Of a stretch of DNA of 64,000 bases, positions 50,048-58,040 are shown piece by piece. Numbering within the stretch: position 1 is the first letter of the stretch; each line of letters starts with the position of its first letter. The DNA comes from Cryobacterium levicorallinum (GTDB taxonomy: Bacteria; Actinomycetota; Actinomycetes; Actinomycetales; Microbacteriaceae). Position numbers and translations under genes: made by a program. The stretch covers positions 1 to 64,000 of the forward strand of contig NZ_SOFE01000012.1 in assembly GCF_004402405.1 (NCBI RefSeq). Direction: 5' to 3'. The notes under the pieces were generated by a model. It had not been told where the DNA came from and ran no database searches. It saw only the letters and a list, made by a program, of their open reading frames with translations.

Positions 50048-51628
50048 TTAGTGACCGTGGGCCGGCGCGAGTGCCCGCGGCCCGCTCCCGACGGCCAGGT
50101 TCGACTGTGGAACAATGGCGTCGTGAGCGGTCGGCGGGGTGCCTGCTTCCTCGCCGGGCTCGACCACGACGAACTGGCCCATCATTCCGGCGTCCTCGTG
50201 CGAGAGCATATGGCAGTGGAACATATACGGAAAGTCGGGGTCGGTATATTCCGCAAACTGCATAATGAGTTCGTAGCGCACTCCGGGCTCAAGGTAGATC
50301 GTGTCCTTCCAGCCGGCCAGCTCGACGGGCGGCGGCTCGGTGCCCACCCGCAGCATCTGAAACTGCACGCCGTGCACGTGAAAGTTGTGGGGCAGCGGCA
50401 TGGCGTTGTCGACGGTCCAGACCTCGGTCGCGCCGGCCTCGATCGTCTCGTCGATGCGGGTCATGTCCATCAGCCGATTGTTGATCGTGTAACCGTTGAG
50501 GGTGAACGACCGGTCGACTGTGGCATCCGCTTGGTCGAGCGGTTCGATGCTCGCGAGGGTGCTGGCGGTCTCCCCGATGCTGCTGAGCGTGTCGGCGGCG
50601 CGCAGCTCCAGCACATCGAGGGTGTCGTCACCGGCGTTGCGCGTCGCGGCACTGGCTGAGATGCCGAGGTCTGGCGGGTTCGACTGCAGATTCACGGTCT
50701 CCCCCGGCACCAGCTCAACGAGCACTTCGGCGCGTTCCCCCGGCGACAAACGGATGCCGTCCATCGGCGCCGCCTCCTCCAGCAGTCCGCCATCGGTTCC
50801 GATCAGGTCGAAGGACCGGCCGTCACTCAATCCGAAGTCGTAAACCCGGGAGGTTGACCCGTTGAGCAGTCGGAGGCGCACCACCTCGGAGGTGACGTCG
50901 AGGTAGGGCGCGAGGGTGCCGTTGACGAGCAGCTGGTCACCGATCGGACCGATGTAGCCGCGCACGTCGGTGACGAACTGCCCGTTCTCGTCGAAACGGC
51001 GGTCCTGCACCACCACCGGAATATCGTCGACGCCGTAGCTGCGCGGCAGGTTTAGGGCTGCCTCCTCGTCGTCCTGCACGATGAAGACCCCAGCCAGACC
51101 CATCTCCACCTGGTGCTCGGTATCGCCTTCCGGGTGCGGGTGATACCAAAGGGTTGAGGCTGGCTGGTCAATCTCGAAGTTGGGGCTCCATTCGGCGCCG
51201 GGCTCGACCATTTGGTGCGGTCCACCGTCCATTTCGGCGGGCAGATTGGCGCCGTGCCAGTGCACGGTGGTGGCTACATCGAGGTCATTGTTGACGTTTA
51301 TGCGCACGTTTTCGCCGCGCCGGGCGACGATCGTCGGGCCGAGGTAGCTGCGGTTGTAGCCCCAGGTCTCGGTCACGACGCCCGGAGTGAACTCGGTCGT
51401 GCCAGCCTCCGCCGTGAGGTCGAACACCCGCTCACCGACGGCATTGACCGTTGATTCGGCGAGCGGCGGGATCGCCAGCGGGTTGACGAAGTCAACGCTG
51501 CCGACCGTGTCGATCACGCCGGCCCCGTCTTCGCCGGAACACGCGGTGAGGCCGAGGGCCAACACGACCGCGCCGACGACGCTCACAAAGGTTGCGACGC
51601 GACGACGGGGCCTGGCAATTCGGATCAT
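50048..51628 (-). CDS. Multicopper oxidase lipoprotein
   Basis: 526 residues. A signal peptide ends in the lipobox LGLTAC near residue 28, so the enzyme is predicted to be anchored outside the cell. Copper-ligand motifs are complete: HWHG near 120, WYHPH, FHVHGVQF, and HCHMLSHEDAGMM near 470 with the type-1 Cys and axial Met. This resembles CueO/laccase-type oxidases that detoxify Cu(I) or oxidise phenols or metals; the substrate is not known. No copper exporter or CsoR-type gene is adjacent. Confidence 0.93.
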   Translation of the reverse strand: MIRIARPRRRVATFVSVVGAVVLALGLTACSGEDGAGVIDTVGSVDFVNPLAIPPLAESTVNAVGERVFDLTAEAGTTEFTPGVVTETWGYNRSYLGPTIVARRGENVRINVNNDLDVATTVHWHGANLPAEMDGGPHQMVEPGAEWSPNFEIDQPASTLWYHPHPEGDTEHQVEMGLAGVFIVQDDEEAALNLPRSYGVDDIPVVVQDRRFDENGQFVTDVRGYIGPIGDQLLVNGTLAPYLDVTSEVVRLRLLNGSTSRVYDFGLSDGRSFDLIGTDGGLLEEAAPMDGIRLSPGERAEVLVELVPGETVNLQSNPPDLGISASAATRNAGDDTLDVLELRAADTLSSIGETASTLASIEPLDQADATVDRSFTLNGYTINNRLMDMTRIDETIEAGATEVWTVDNAMPLPHNFHVHGVQFQMLRVGTEPPPVELAGWKDTIYLEPGVRYELIMQFAEYTDPDFPYMFHCHMLSHEDAGMMGQFVVVEPGEEAGTPPTAHDAIVPQSNLAVGSGPRALAPAHGH

Positions 51629-51673
51629 GCTTCTATTTTCGCAGTCCACCCAGTGCGCTGACACCACAGGGAC

Positions 51674-52657
51674 TCAGGCCTGGCAGCGCGGGCACCAGTA
51701 CAGCTTGCGGGCGGCCATCTCTTCAAGCACTATGTGGGTGCCGCAGACCCGGCAGGGCAGCCCCTCCCGCTTGTAGACCCAGTGCCGGTCGGCCCGATTC
51801 TTCATGGCGAGTCGGTACGGCTCGCCATCGAGGCCGTCCATGGTCATCATCTGGCCGGTCGCCACCCCGATGTGAAGGAGGTGTGCCCAGTCGCTCCACA
51901 GGTCGCGTACGGTTTCGTCGCTGAGCGATTTTCCGGGCGCGTGCGGGTTGAGTCCCGCGCGAAAGAGCATTTCGGCGCGATACACGTTGCCGATTCCGCT
52001 GACCACGGTCTGGTCCATCAGCAGGCGGCCGATCGGCGTGGGCTTCTTGCGCACGACGCTGACGAAGCGCTGCTCCGCCTCCGGCGTATTATCCAGCTCG
52101 GGGTCGGGCCCCAGCTTGGCGATGACGGCCTCGACCTGGGACGGGTCGAGCACCTCGCAGGCGGTCGGTCCGCGCAGGTCGGCACACACCGTGTCGCTGA
52201 GCAGCCGCACCCGCACCTGACCGACCGGCTCCGGCGGGAAAGCGTCGGCGAGGTCGATCTCTTTCTCCTGCTCCGACATGCGCACCCGGGTGCGGCGGGG
52301 CGCACCGATGCTGAAGATCGAATTCTCCCCCGCGGCGTCAAACGTTGGTAGATCCGTGCCGTGCTGGTTGGTTTGCCCCATCCGGCCGTTGGCCGAAGCC
52401 ATCGTGGCATCCATCTGAATCTCGCCGCTGAAATCCCACGCCCCATACATGCCCAAGTGGATGCGCAACCACAACCAGTGGTCGAACTCCAGAAACATCT
52501 GTTTGCCGACGGCGCGGGCATCCGTCACCGTGTGCCCGCTGAGCTGGGCGGCACCGATCACGAACCGTCCCTGCGGTGAGGAGACGGTGACCCGGTGACC
52601 GACGAAGTTGCGCTGAAACTGGCGGGTGATGCGGTGAACGGAGTGGCCCTCTGGCAC
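51674..52657 (-). CDS. Fpg/Nei family DNA glycosylase
   Basis: 327 residues. The mature N-terminus PEGHSVHRI carries the catalytic Pro and Glu of the family; MPEGHS-type starts are more Nei-like than Fpg-like. The helix-two-turn-helix segment (MDQTVVSGIGNVYRAEMLFRAG) and a C-terminal zinc finger (CRVCGTHI and WCPRCQ) are present. It excises oxidised bases and cuts the strand. The start is GTG, one base from the rpiB stop, so translation is probably coupled. Confidence 0.93.
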   Translation of the reverse strand: MPEGHSVHRITRQFQRNFVGHRVTVSSPQGRFVIGAAQLSGHTVTDARAVGKQMFLEFDHWLWLRIHLGMYGAWDFSGEIQMDATMASANGRMGQTNQHGTDLPTFDAAGENSIFSIGAPRRTRVRMSEQEKEIDLADAFPPEPVGQVRVRLLSDTVCADLRGPTACEVLDPSQVEAVIAKLGPDPELDNTPEAEQRFVSVVRKKPTPIGRLLMDQTVVSGIGNVYRAEMLFRAGLNPHAPGKSLSDETVRDLWSDWAHLLHIGVATGQMMTMDGLDGEPYRLAMKNRADRHWVYKREGLPCRVCGTHIVLEEMAARKLYWCPRCQA

Positions 52658-52658
52658 C

Positions 52659-53156
52659 TCAGTTCACGACGCCGTCGACGTCTTTTCCGGCGATGGTTCC
52701 GGTCGTTTCATACTCTCCGAGCTGGTGGATACGACGCACGTGACGCTCCTCGGAGGTGAACGGCTCGGCGATGAACGCGTCGATGAAGCTGGTGGCTTCC
52801 TCGATGGTGTGCTCGCGGGCACCGATGGAAATAACGTTGGCGTCATTGTGCTCACGGGCCAGACGGGCCGTACTGAGGTTCCAGACCAGGGCGGCGCGGG
52901 CACCGGACACCTTGTTGGCGGCCATCTGCTCGCCGTTGCCGGAACCGCCGAACACGACGCCGAGCGCTTCGATGCCGCTTTCTCGGTCGTCGACGGTGGC
53001 CTGCGCGGCATTAATACAAAAAGCAGGGTAGTCATCGAGGGCGTCGTAGGTCTGGGGCCCGTGATCGACGACCTCGTGCCCGGCCGCACGCAGGTGCGTG
53101 ATCAGGTGGTGGCTGAGGTCGAGACCGGCATGGTCCGTGGCGATGTGGATGCGCAT
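52659..53156 (-). CDS. rpiB: Ribose-5-phosphate isomerase B
   Basis: 165 residues of the RpiB/LacAB family, interconverting ribose-5-phosphate and ribulose-5-phosphate in the pentose phosphate path. The N-terminus MRIHIATDHAGLDL and FGGSGNGEQMAANKV are signatures; as in other actinobacterial RpiB the position of the E. coli catalytic Cys is Ser (GSGNG), with Glu acting as base. TAGACT ends six bases before the ATG, inside the end of the upstream gene, so a leaderless transcript is likely. Confidence 0.94.
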   Translation of the reverse strand: MRIHIATDHAGLDLSHHLITHLRAAGHEVVDHGPQTYDALDDYPAFCINAAQATVDDRESGIEALGVVFGGSGNGEQMAANKVSGARAALVWNLSTARLAREHNDANVISIGAREHTIEEATSFIDAFIAEPFTSEERHVRRIHQLGEYETTGTIAGKDVDGVVN

Positions 53157-53165
53157 ATGAGCAGT

Positions 53166-53798
53166 CTATTTTGTGCTGGCCGACGTGCTGACGGCCTGGG
53201 CGAAAATAGGCTCGCGGGTTCGACTGCGCTTGAGTTCGAAGAATCCGTCGTAGCTCGCCAGCGCGACGACGCCGTCCCAGAGGGCCAGGGCCTGCTCACC
53301 CATCGGGGCCGGGGAAATGACCGGGCCAAAGAAAGCGACACCGTTCACCGCGATCACGGGCGTTCCGACGTCCTGGCCGACCCGGTTGATGCCGTCAAAG
53401 TGGCTCGCCCGCATCTGGCGGTCGTACTCGTCGCTGTCGGCGTAGGCGGCGAAGCTGGCAGGCAGGCCGACCTCGGCGAGCGCGGCCGGAATGACCTCGT
53501 CCGGGTTCGTATTGCTGCCTGGGTGAATCTGCTGGCCCAGTGCGTCGTAGAGGGCCTTGACCATCGCCTGGCCGTGCAGTTCATTGGCGGCGGCGACGAG
53601 GCGGGTGTACTTGAGCGCCCGCGGAAAGAACGCCGCGTACTCCTCGCTCACCTGCTGATCTTCGTTGAGCACGGCGAGGCTCATGACATGCCAGGTCACC
53701 TCGAAATGACGCAGCCGGGCGACCTCGTCCACCCAGCGCGAAGTCATCCAGGCCCAGGGGCACGAGGGGTCAAACCAGAAATCCACAGAATCAGTCAT
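53166..53798 (-). CDS. Rv2466c-like DsbA-fold protein with CPWA motif
   Basis: 210 residues, thioredoxin fold with helical insert. The N-terminus VDFWFDPSCPWAWMTSRWVDEVARL, the VMSLAVLNE segment and VGTPVIAVNGVAFFGPV all match mycothiol-dependent nitroreductase Rv2466c of Mycobacterium tuberculosis. That protein has CPWC; here the second cysteine is Ala, so only a single-thiol, mycothiolated mechanism is possible. Similar CPWA forms may be common in other actinomycetes. TAGGCT ends six bases before the ATG, so the mRNA is probably leaderless. Confidence 0.88.
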   Translation of the reverse strand: MTDSVDFWFDPSCPWAWMTSRWVDEVARLRHFEVTWHVMSLAVLNEDQQVSEEYAAFFPRALKYTRLVAAANELHGQAMVKALYDALGQQIHPGSNTNPDEVIPAALAEVGLPASFAAYADSDEYDRQMRASHFDGINRVGQDVGTPVIAVNGVAFFGPVISPAPMGEQALALWDGVVALASYDGFFELKRSRTREPIFAQAVSTSASTK

Positions 53799-53963
53799 GC
53801 AACCAGCCTAAGCGGGGGCGTGCGGTCCCGTTCATCCCCAAACCCGAGAATTCCCATTAGAGCAATGCCCCCCATTCAGGTATTGTCGACGGGTCGAAAA
53901 AAATCTGCAGTATGCAGTACAGCTCTACGTCGCAAGCACAATATCTCCCCGGGAGAAATTAAC

Positions 53964-55532
53964 ATGCCCATTGACCGAAGCACGCCCAACGCGAATTCCG
54001 GCGCCACGAGCGCCGCCGCGGTGAAGCCCAAAAAGGCGCTCCTGCGCCGCCGCATCTCAGTATCCGACGTCAACGTCGTCGACAAGCCCATTATGAAGCG
54101 CGCCCTCGGCGGCACCATCGTGGGAAACACCATGGAATGGTACGACGTCGGTATCTTCGGATACCTCATCACCACCATGGGACCGGTCTTCCTGCCAGAG
54201 GCCGACGCATCCGTTCAAACCCTGTTTCTGCTCGGCACCTTCGCCGCGACGTTCTTCGCCCGACCGCTCGGCGGCGTGTTCTTCGGCTGGCTCGGCGACC
54301 GGATCGGTCGCCAGAAGGTGCTCGCCACCACACTGATTCTGATGGCAGCCTCAACCTTCGCGGTCGGCCTGCTGCCCGGCTACGCGCAGATCGGCGTCTG
54401 GGCGGCGGTGCTGCTGGTGTTCGTCAAGCTCGTGCAGGGGTTCTCCACCGGCGGCGAGTACGCCGGTGCGACGACCTTCGTCAGCGAGCACGCACCCGAC
54501 AAGCAGCGAGGCTATTTTGCCAGCTTTCTCGACATGGGCAGCTACCTCGGTTTCGCCATCGGAGCCTCGCTCGTCTCGGTGCTGCAGCTCACACTCGGTC
54601 AGTCGGTCATGGAAGATTGGGGCTGGCGCATCCCGTTCCTCATTGCCGGGCCGCTCGGCCTGATCGCCATCTACTTCCGTATGAAGATCGACGAATCGCC
54701 CGCGTTTCAGGCCACCCTCGACGCCCAGGAAGCCGCCCAGAAGAACCCAGTGGGGGCCACTGCCGAAACCCCTAAGGGCCCGATCCAGATCTTCAAGGCC
54801 TACTGGCGCAACATCATCATCGCAATGATCCTGGTCGCCGCTGCGAACACCGTCGGTTACGCGCTCACCTCCTATATGCCCACCTATCTCACCGAGAACA
54901 AGGGCTATGACGAGCTGCACGGAACGGCGCTGACCATTCCGATTCTCGTGATCATGGCACTGTGCATCCCGCTGGCCGGCCGCCTGTCTGACCGAATCGG
55001 GCGCAGGCCGGTGTTGTGGATCGGAGCCATCAGCACGGTGGTGCTGGCCTACCCGGCGTTCCTGCTGATCGGCATCGGTGACATCTGGTCGACGCTGTTC
55101 GGCCTAGCGCTTATTGCGTTCCCGGTCACGTTCTACGTCTCCAACCTCGCCTCGGCCCTGCCTGCCCTGTTCCCGACGGCGAGCCGTTACGGAGCGATGG
55201 GCATCTCGTACAACTTCGCCGTAGCCATTTTCGGCGGAACCACGCCGTTCATCATTGCGGCGCTCATCGTGGGCACCGGCAACGATATGATGCCGGCCTT
55301 CTACCTGATGGCCACCTCGTTCATCGGGGCGATCGCCATCTTCTTCCTGCGGGAATCGGCCAACCGCCCGCTGCCGGGCTCCATGCCAAACGTGAACACC
55401 GACGAGGAAGCGCACGAACTGGTGAAGACGCAGGACGACAACCCGCTGCTCGACACTGACCAGATGCCCTTCGACCACACCTACGAGCCGCCGACCATCG
55501 CCATTCCCATTCAGGAACCGGCCAAGGTCTAG
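53964..55532 (+). CDS. MFS transporter, metabolite:H+ symporter (MHS/ProP-like) family
   Basis: 522 residues with twelve predicted helices. The family start GTIVGNTMEWYDVGIFGYL is near residue 50. The MFS loop motif WLGDRIGRQKVL follows helix 3 and its counterpart RLSDRIGRRPVLW is in the second half. GFSTGGEYAGATTFVSEHAP and GSYLGFAIGA mark the MHS subfamily (ProP, KgtP, ShiA). The substrate, perhaps a compatible solute or dicarboxylate, is unknown. I chose the ATG at 53964 behind GGGAG; the longer open frame upstream is antisense to other genes. Confidence 0.92.
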   Translation: MPIDRSTPNANSGATSAAAVKPKKALLRRRISVSDVNVVDKPIMKRALGGTIVGNTMEWYDVGIFGYLITTMGPVFLPEADASVQTLFLLGTFAATFFARPLGGVFFGWLGDRIGRQKVLATTLILMAASTFAVGLLPGYAQIGVWAAVLLVFVKLVQGFSTGGEYAGATTFVSEHAPDKQRGYFASFLDMGSYLGFAIGASLVSVLQLTLGQSVMEDWGWRIPFLIAGPLGLIAIYFRMKIDESPAFQATLDAQEAAQKNPVGATAETPKGPIQIFKAYWRNIIIAMILVAAANTVGYALTSYMPTYLTENKGYDELHGTALTIPILVIMALCIPLAGRLSDRIGRRPVLWIGAISTVVLAYPAFLLIGIGDIWSTLFGLALIAFPVTFYVSNLASALPALFPTASRYGAMGISYNFAVAIFGGTTPFIIAALIVGTGNDMMPAFYLMATSFIGAIAIFFLRESANRPLPGSMPNVNTDEEAHELVKTQDDNPLLDTDQMPFDHTYEPPTIAIPIQEPAKV

Positions 55533-55630
55533 TTCAGTAGTTGCCGGCGGGCGTGGGCGGTTTCGATCGCGCACGCCCGTTTGTCGTCGGTTGAACGGAT
55601 GCTCACAGTCGGCCCGCGTAGAATTCGCGG

Positions 55631-57157
55631 ATGACCACCGCGCCCCCCACCACTGCGCCCACCAATGCGAGTGCGGCCGAATCGAGTGCGGCGGCCCCCG
55701 AATTCGCCGGAATCGACCCGCACGACCTCGAAGTGACCCTGCGGGTGCTCGCCTCGCTGCGCGACGTGGACCCGGACAGCGCCGACTTCGTCACCGTGCG
55801 CCAGGCGACCGCCAAGATGTTCAAGTCGGTCAAGATGTCCAGGCGTCTGGAGAAACGCGCGGTTATCGCCGACGCCGATCGCAGCGTCATCGCCGCCACA
55901 GCGACCGGCGCCCCGACCCGCATCGACGACGAGACCCGCGGCGCCCAGCTCTCCCTCGGCACCAGCGCGGCGACGGCCGGCGAGCTGCTCGTTCCGCGCG
56001 CCTGCTATATCTGCAAGCAGAAGTACACCGTGGTCGACGCGTTCTACCACCAGCTCTGCCCGAGCTGCGCCCTCTCGGGTCACGCCAAGCGCGACGCTCG
56101 CACCGATCTCAGTGGCAAGCGGGCGCTGCTCACCGGCGGCCGCGCCAAAATCGGCATGTACATCGCGCTGCGCCTGCTGCGTGACGGCGCTCACACCACC
56201 GTCACCACCCGGTTTCCGCGCGATGCCGTTCGTCGCTTCGCGGCGATGGACGATTCGAAGGATTGGCTGCACCGCCTGCGCATTGTCGGTATCGATTTGC
56301 GTGACCCGGCCCAGGTGATCGCGCTGGCCGATTCGGTTGCGGCCCAGGGTCCGCTCGACATTCTCATCAACAACGCAGCGCAGACCGTGCGCCGCTCGCG
56401 CGGCTCGTACTCCCCGCTCGTCGAGGCCGAGGAATCTCCCCTGCCCGACGGGCCGCTGCCCGAGATCGTGTCATTCGGGCACACCAACGATGCGCATCCG
56501 CTCGCCCTGGCCGCGTCGGTCTCCGGTCACCCGCTGCTCGCGGTCGCGTCCGGTGCCGGCGCCCTCACCGCGGATGACCTCACCCGGCTGGCCCTCGCGG
56601 CGGGGTCCTCGTCGCTTGAGCGACTCGCCGCTGGCACCGCGATCGACGCCGGCGGTCTCGTACCCGACCTGCACTCGCGGAACAGCTGGACCGCGAACGT
56701 CGAAGACGTAGACCCGCTCGAGATGCTCGAGGTGCAGCTGTGCAACACGACCGCACCATTCTTGTTGGTGAGCCGTCTGCGGGCCTCGCTCACGGCATCC
56801 GCTGCCCGCCGAACTTACATCGTGAACGTGTCGGCGATGGAGGGCGTGTTCGGTCGCGGGTATAAAGGACCGGGCCACCCGCACACCAACATGGCCAAGG
56901 CCGCGCTAAACATGCTCACCCGCACCAGCGCCAAGGAGATGCTCGAAGACGGCATTCTCATGACGAGCGTCGACACCGGCTGGATCACCGATGAGCGTCC
57001 GCACCCGACCAAGGTGCGCCTGGCCGAGGAGGGCTTTCATGCCCCGCTCGACCTGGTCGATGGCGCGGCCAGGGTGTACGACCCGATCGTGCGCGGCGAG
57101 GCCGGCGAAGACCTCTACGGCGTCTTTCTCAAGGACTACCAACCGGGCGCCTGGTAG
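55631..57157 (+). CDS. SDR family protein with N-terminal domain and Cys4 motif
   Basis: 508 residues, twice the usual SDR length. Residues 1-120 form an unassigned helical region. A zinc-ribbon-like pair, CYICKQKYT near 124 and LCPSCALSG near 143, follows. The NAD(P)-binding Rossmann part starts at KRALLTGGRAKIGMYIALRLL near 167, with LINNAAQT later. An insert of about 110 residues (from SPLVEAEES to EVDPLEML-like VEDVDPLEMLEVQ) splits the domain. At the YxxxK position the sequence reads TNMAK, so the catalytic Tyr is missing. TAGAAT ends six bases before the ATG. Function unknown. Confidence 0.85.
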   Translation: MTTAPPTTAPTNASAAESSAAAPEFAGIDPHDLEVTLRVLASLRDVDPDSADFVTVRQATAKMFKSVKMSRRLEKRAVIADADRSVIAATATGAPTRIDDETRGAQLSLGTSAATAGELLVPRACYICKQKYTVVDAFYHQLCPSCALSGHAKRDARTDLSGKRALLTGGRAKIGMYIALRLLRDGAHTTVTTRFPRDAVRRFAAMDDSKDWLHRLRIVGIDLRDPAQVIALADSVAAQGPLDILINNAAQTVRRSRGSYSPLVEAEESPLPDGPLPEIVSFGHTNDAHPLALAASVSGHPLLAVASGAGALTADDLTRLALAAGSSSLERLAAGTAIDAGGLVPDLHSRNSWTANVEDVDPLEMLEVQLCNTTAPFLLVSRLRASLTASAARRTYIVNVSAMEGVFGRGYKGPGHPHTNMAKAALNMLTRTSAKEMLEDGILMTSVDTGWITDERPHPTKVRLAEEGFHAPLDLVDGAARVYDPIVRGEAGEDLYGVFLKDYQPGAW

Positions 57158-57457
57158 TCAGTCGAGGTCGAATGCCGCGGCGATGGCGGCACTCAGCCGC
57201 ACCTCTTGTTGGGGCAGCAGAAAGCCAATCTGGCGGCCGAGGCTGGCGACCGGAATGGTCACGACATTGTCACAGCTCACCGCGCAGTCCTGGTCGAGGC
57301 CGTTCGCGGGGCCTACCGGGACTTCGGTCGACAGGCCCCGCACGGTACTGGTGATCGGTGCGACGGTAACTCGGGTGAGGTGGGGGCGCACGAGTTCGCG
57401 CGTTAGAACGAGGACCGGCCGGGCCTTGTCGAGGTGCGCCATGTGAATTGCCCGCAT
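57158..57457 (-). CDS. MazF/PemK-type toxin
   Basis: 99 residues. KARPVLVLTRELVRPHLTRVTVAPITSTVRG and the later VSCDNVVTIP are the core of the MazF/PemK endoribonuclease fold; the usual N-terminal strand (GDIWLVDL-type) is shortened to MRAIHMAHLDKARPV. MazF toxins cut single-stranded RNA at short motifs. The ATG is two bases after the antitoxin stop. The stop abuts the SDR gene stop with no gap. Confidence 0.88.
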   Translation of the reverse strand: MRAIHMAHLDKARPVLVLTRELVRPHLTRVTVAPITSTVRGLSTEVPVGPANGLDQDCAVSCDNVVTIPVASLGRQIGFLLPQQEVRLSAAIAAAFDLD

Positions 57458-57459
57458 CG

Positions 57460-57696
57460 TTAGGCGAGGTCAGACGGAATACTCGCGCCAAAGCTGGCGA
57501 GTTCGTCCAGATCGTCGGCTTGAGCGAAACGGTCGGTCAGAATGCGCACGTCGTGCAGGGCGAGTTCGCGTCGCCGTTCTCGTTCGAGAGCTCGAGTGAT
57601 CACGGAAGCACGGCTACTTTCCCGCCCTTCACCCACCGCCTGGTCAAGGTATTCCACTAATTCGTCGGGCAGGCGCACCGCTATTTGTCGGCTCAT
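57460..57696 (-). CDS. Ribbon-helix-helix antitoxin of the MazF pair
   Basis: 78 residues. RQIAVRLPDELVEYLDQAVGEGRESSRASVITRALERE is a ribbon-helix-helix DNA-binding domain; the acidic C-terminal part (ADDLDELASFG) is expected to wrap and inhibit the toxin. It is the upstream gene of the pair, as usual. The ATG at 57696 lies just after AGGA, which itself touches a palindrome likely to be the autoregulatory operator. Confidence 0.87.
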   Translation of the reverse strand: MSRQIAVRLPDELVEYLDQAVGEGRESSRASVITRALERERRRELALHDVRILTDRFAQADDLDELASFGASIPSDLA

Positions 57697-57701
57697 TTCC
57701 T

Positions 57702-57736
57702 GAGCATACCATTATGGGATCCATTCAGGTATGCTC
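57702..57736 (-). promoter_or_regulatory. Palindromic operator/promoter of the toxin-antitoxin pair
   Basis: gagcatacc (57702-57710) and ggtatgctc (57728-57736) are perfect 9-bp inverted repeats 17 bases apart, just upstream of the antitoxin ATG. A -10-like CATAAT (57716-57711 on the minus strand) lies between the arms. RHH antitoxins bind such sites and repress their own operon, so autoregulation is likely (inference). Confidence 0.7.
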
Positions 57737-57806
57737 TCCTTTTGGTTACGGAACATCAAGGAAAGCACAGTTCATGCGGCAAAATGCCCGCTGCTAGGCT
57801 GACCGA

Positions 57807-58016
57807 ATGTTACGCCGTGGTCGCATCGCGCCGACCGTTCTTCTCGCCATCGTGGCGCTCAGCGGATGCACCGCTCAGCCCCCGGCAGAACTGTCAGAAT
57901 CGCCAGCGACGATCGCACCGACGACAGCGGCGGCAGCGGCGGTGAGCGCCGACACCTGTGACGACATTGCCACCCTCGGTAACGTCGCCGAGGCAGTCAT
58001 CGCCCAGTCCCGCTAG
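57807..58016 (+). CDS. Very small lipoprotein
   Basis: 69 residues. A basic N-terminus and hydrophobic stretch end in the lipobox ALSGC near residue 21. Only about 48 residues remain after lipidation: a Thr/Ala/Pro-rich linker and a short end with one Cys (DTCDDIATLGNVAEAVIAQSR). It may be a real small lipoprotein or the stump of a longer one. TAGGCT ends six bases before the ATG (leaderless pattern). The AAA ATPase gene follows after 24 bases. Confidence 0.65.
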   Translation: MLRRGRIAPTVLLAIVALSGCTAQPPAELSESPATIAPTTAAAAAVSADTCDDIATLGNVAEAVIAQSR

Positions 58017-58040
58017 CTACCCGATCGAAAGGACTTATTC

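Noticed and set aside
53915-53935. Operator-like ctgca-gta-tgcag before the MFS gene
   Set aside because: A short, imperfectly placed palindrome with no adjacent regulator; too weak to call.
52725-53963. Upstream extension of the MFS transporter frame
   Set aside because: It runs antisense to rpiB and the Rv2466c-like gene; the real start at 53964 has a ribosome-binding site and the family N-terminus.
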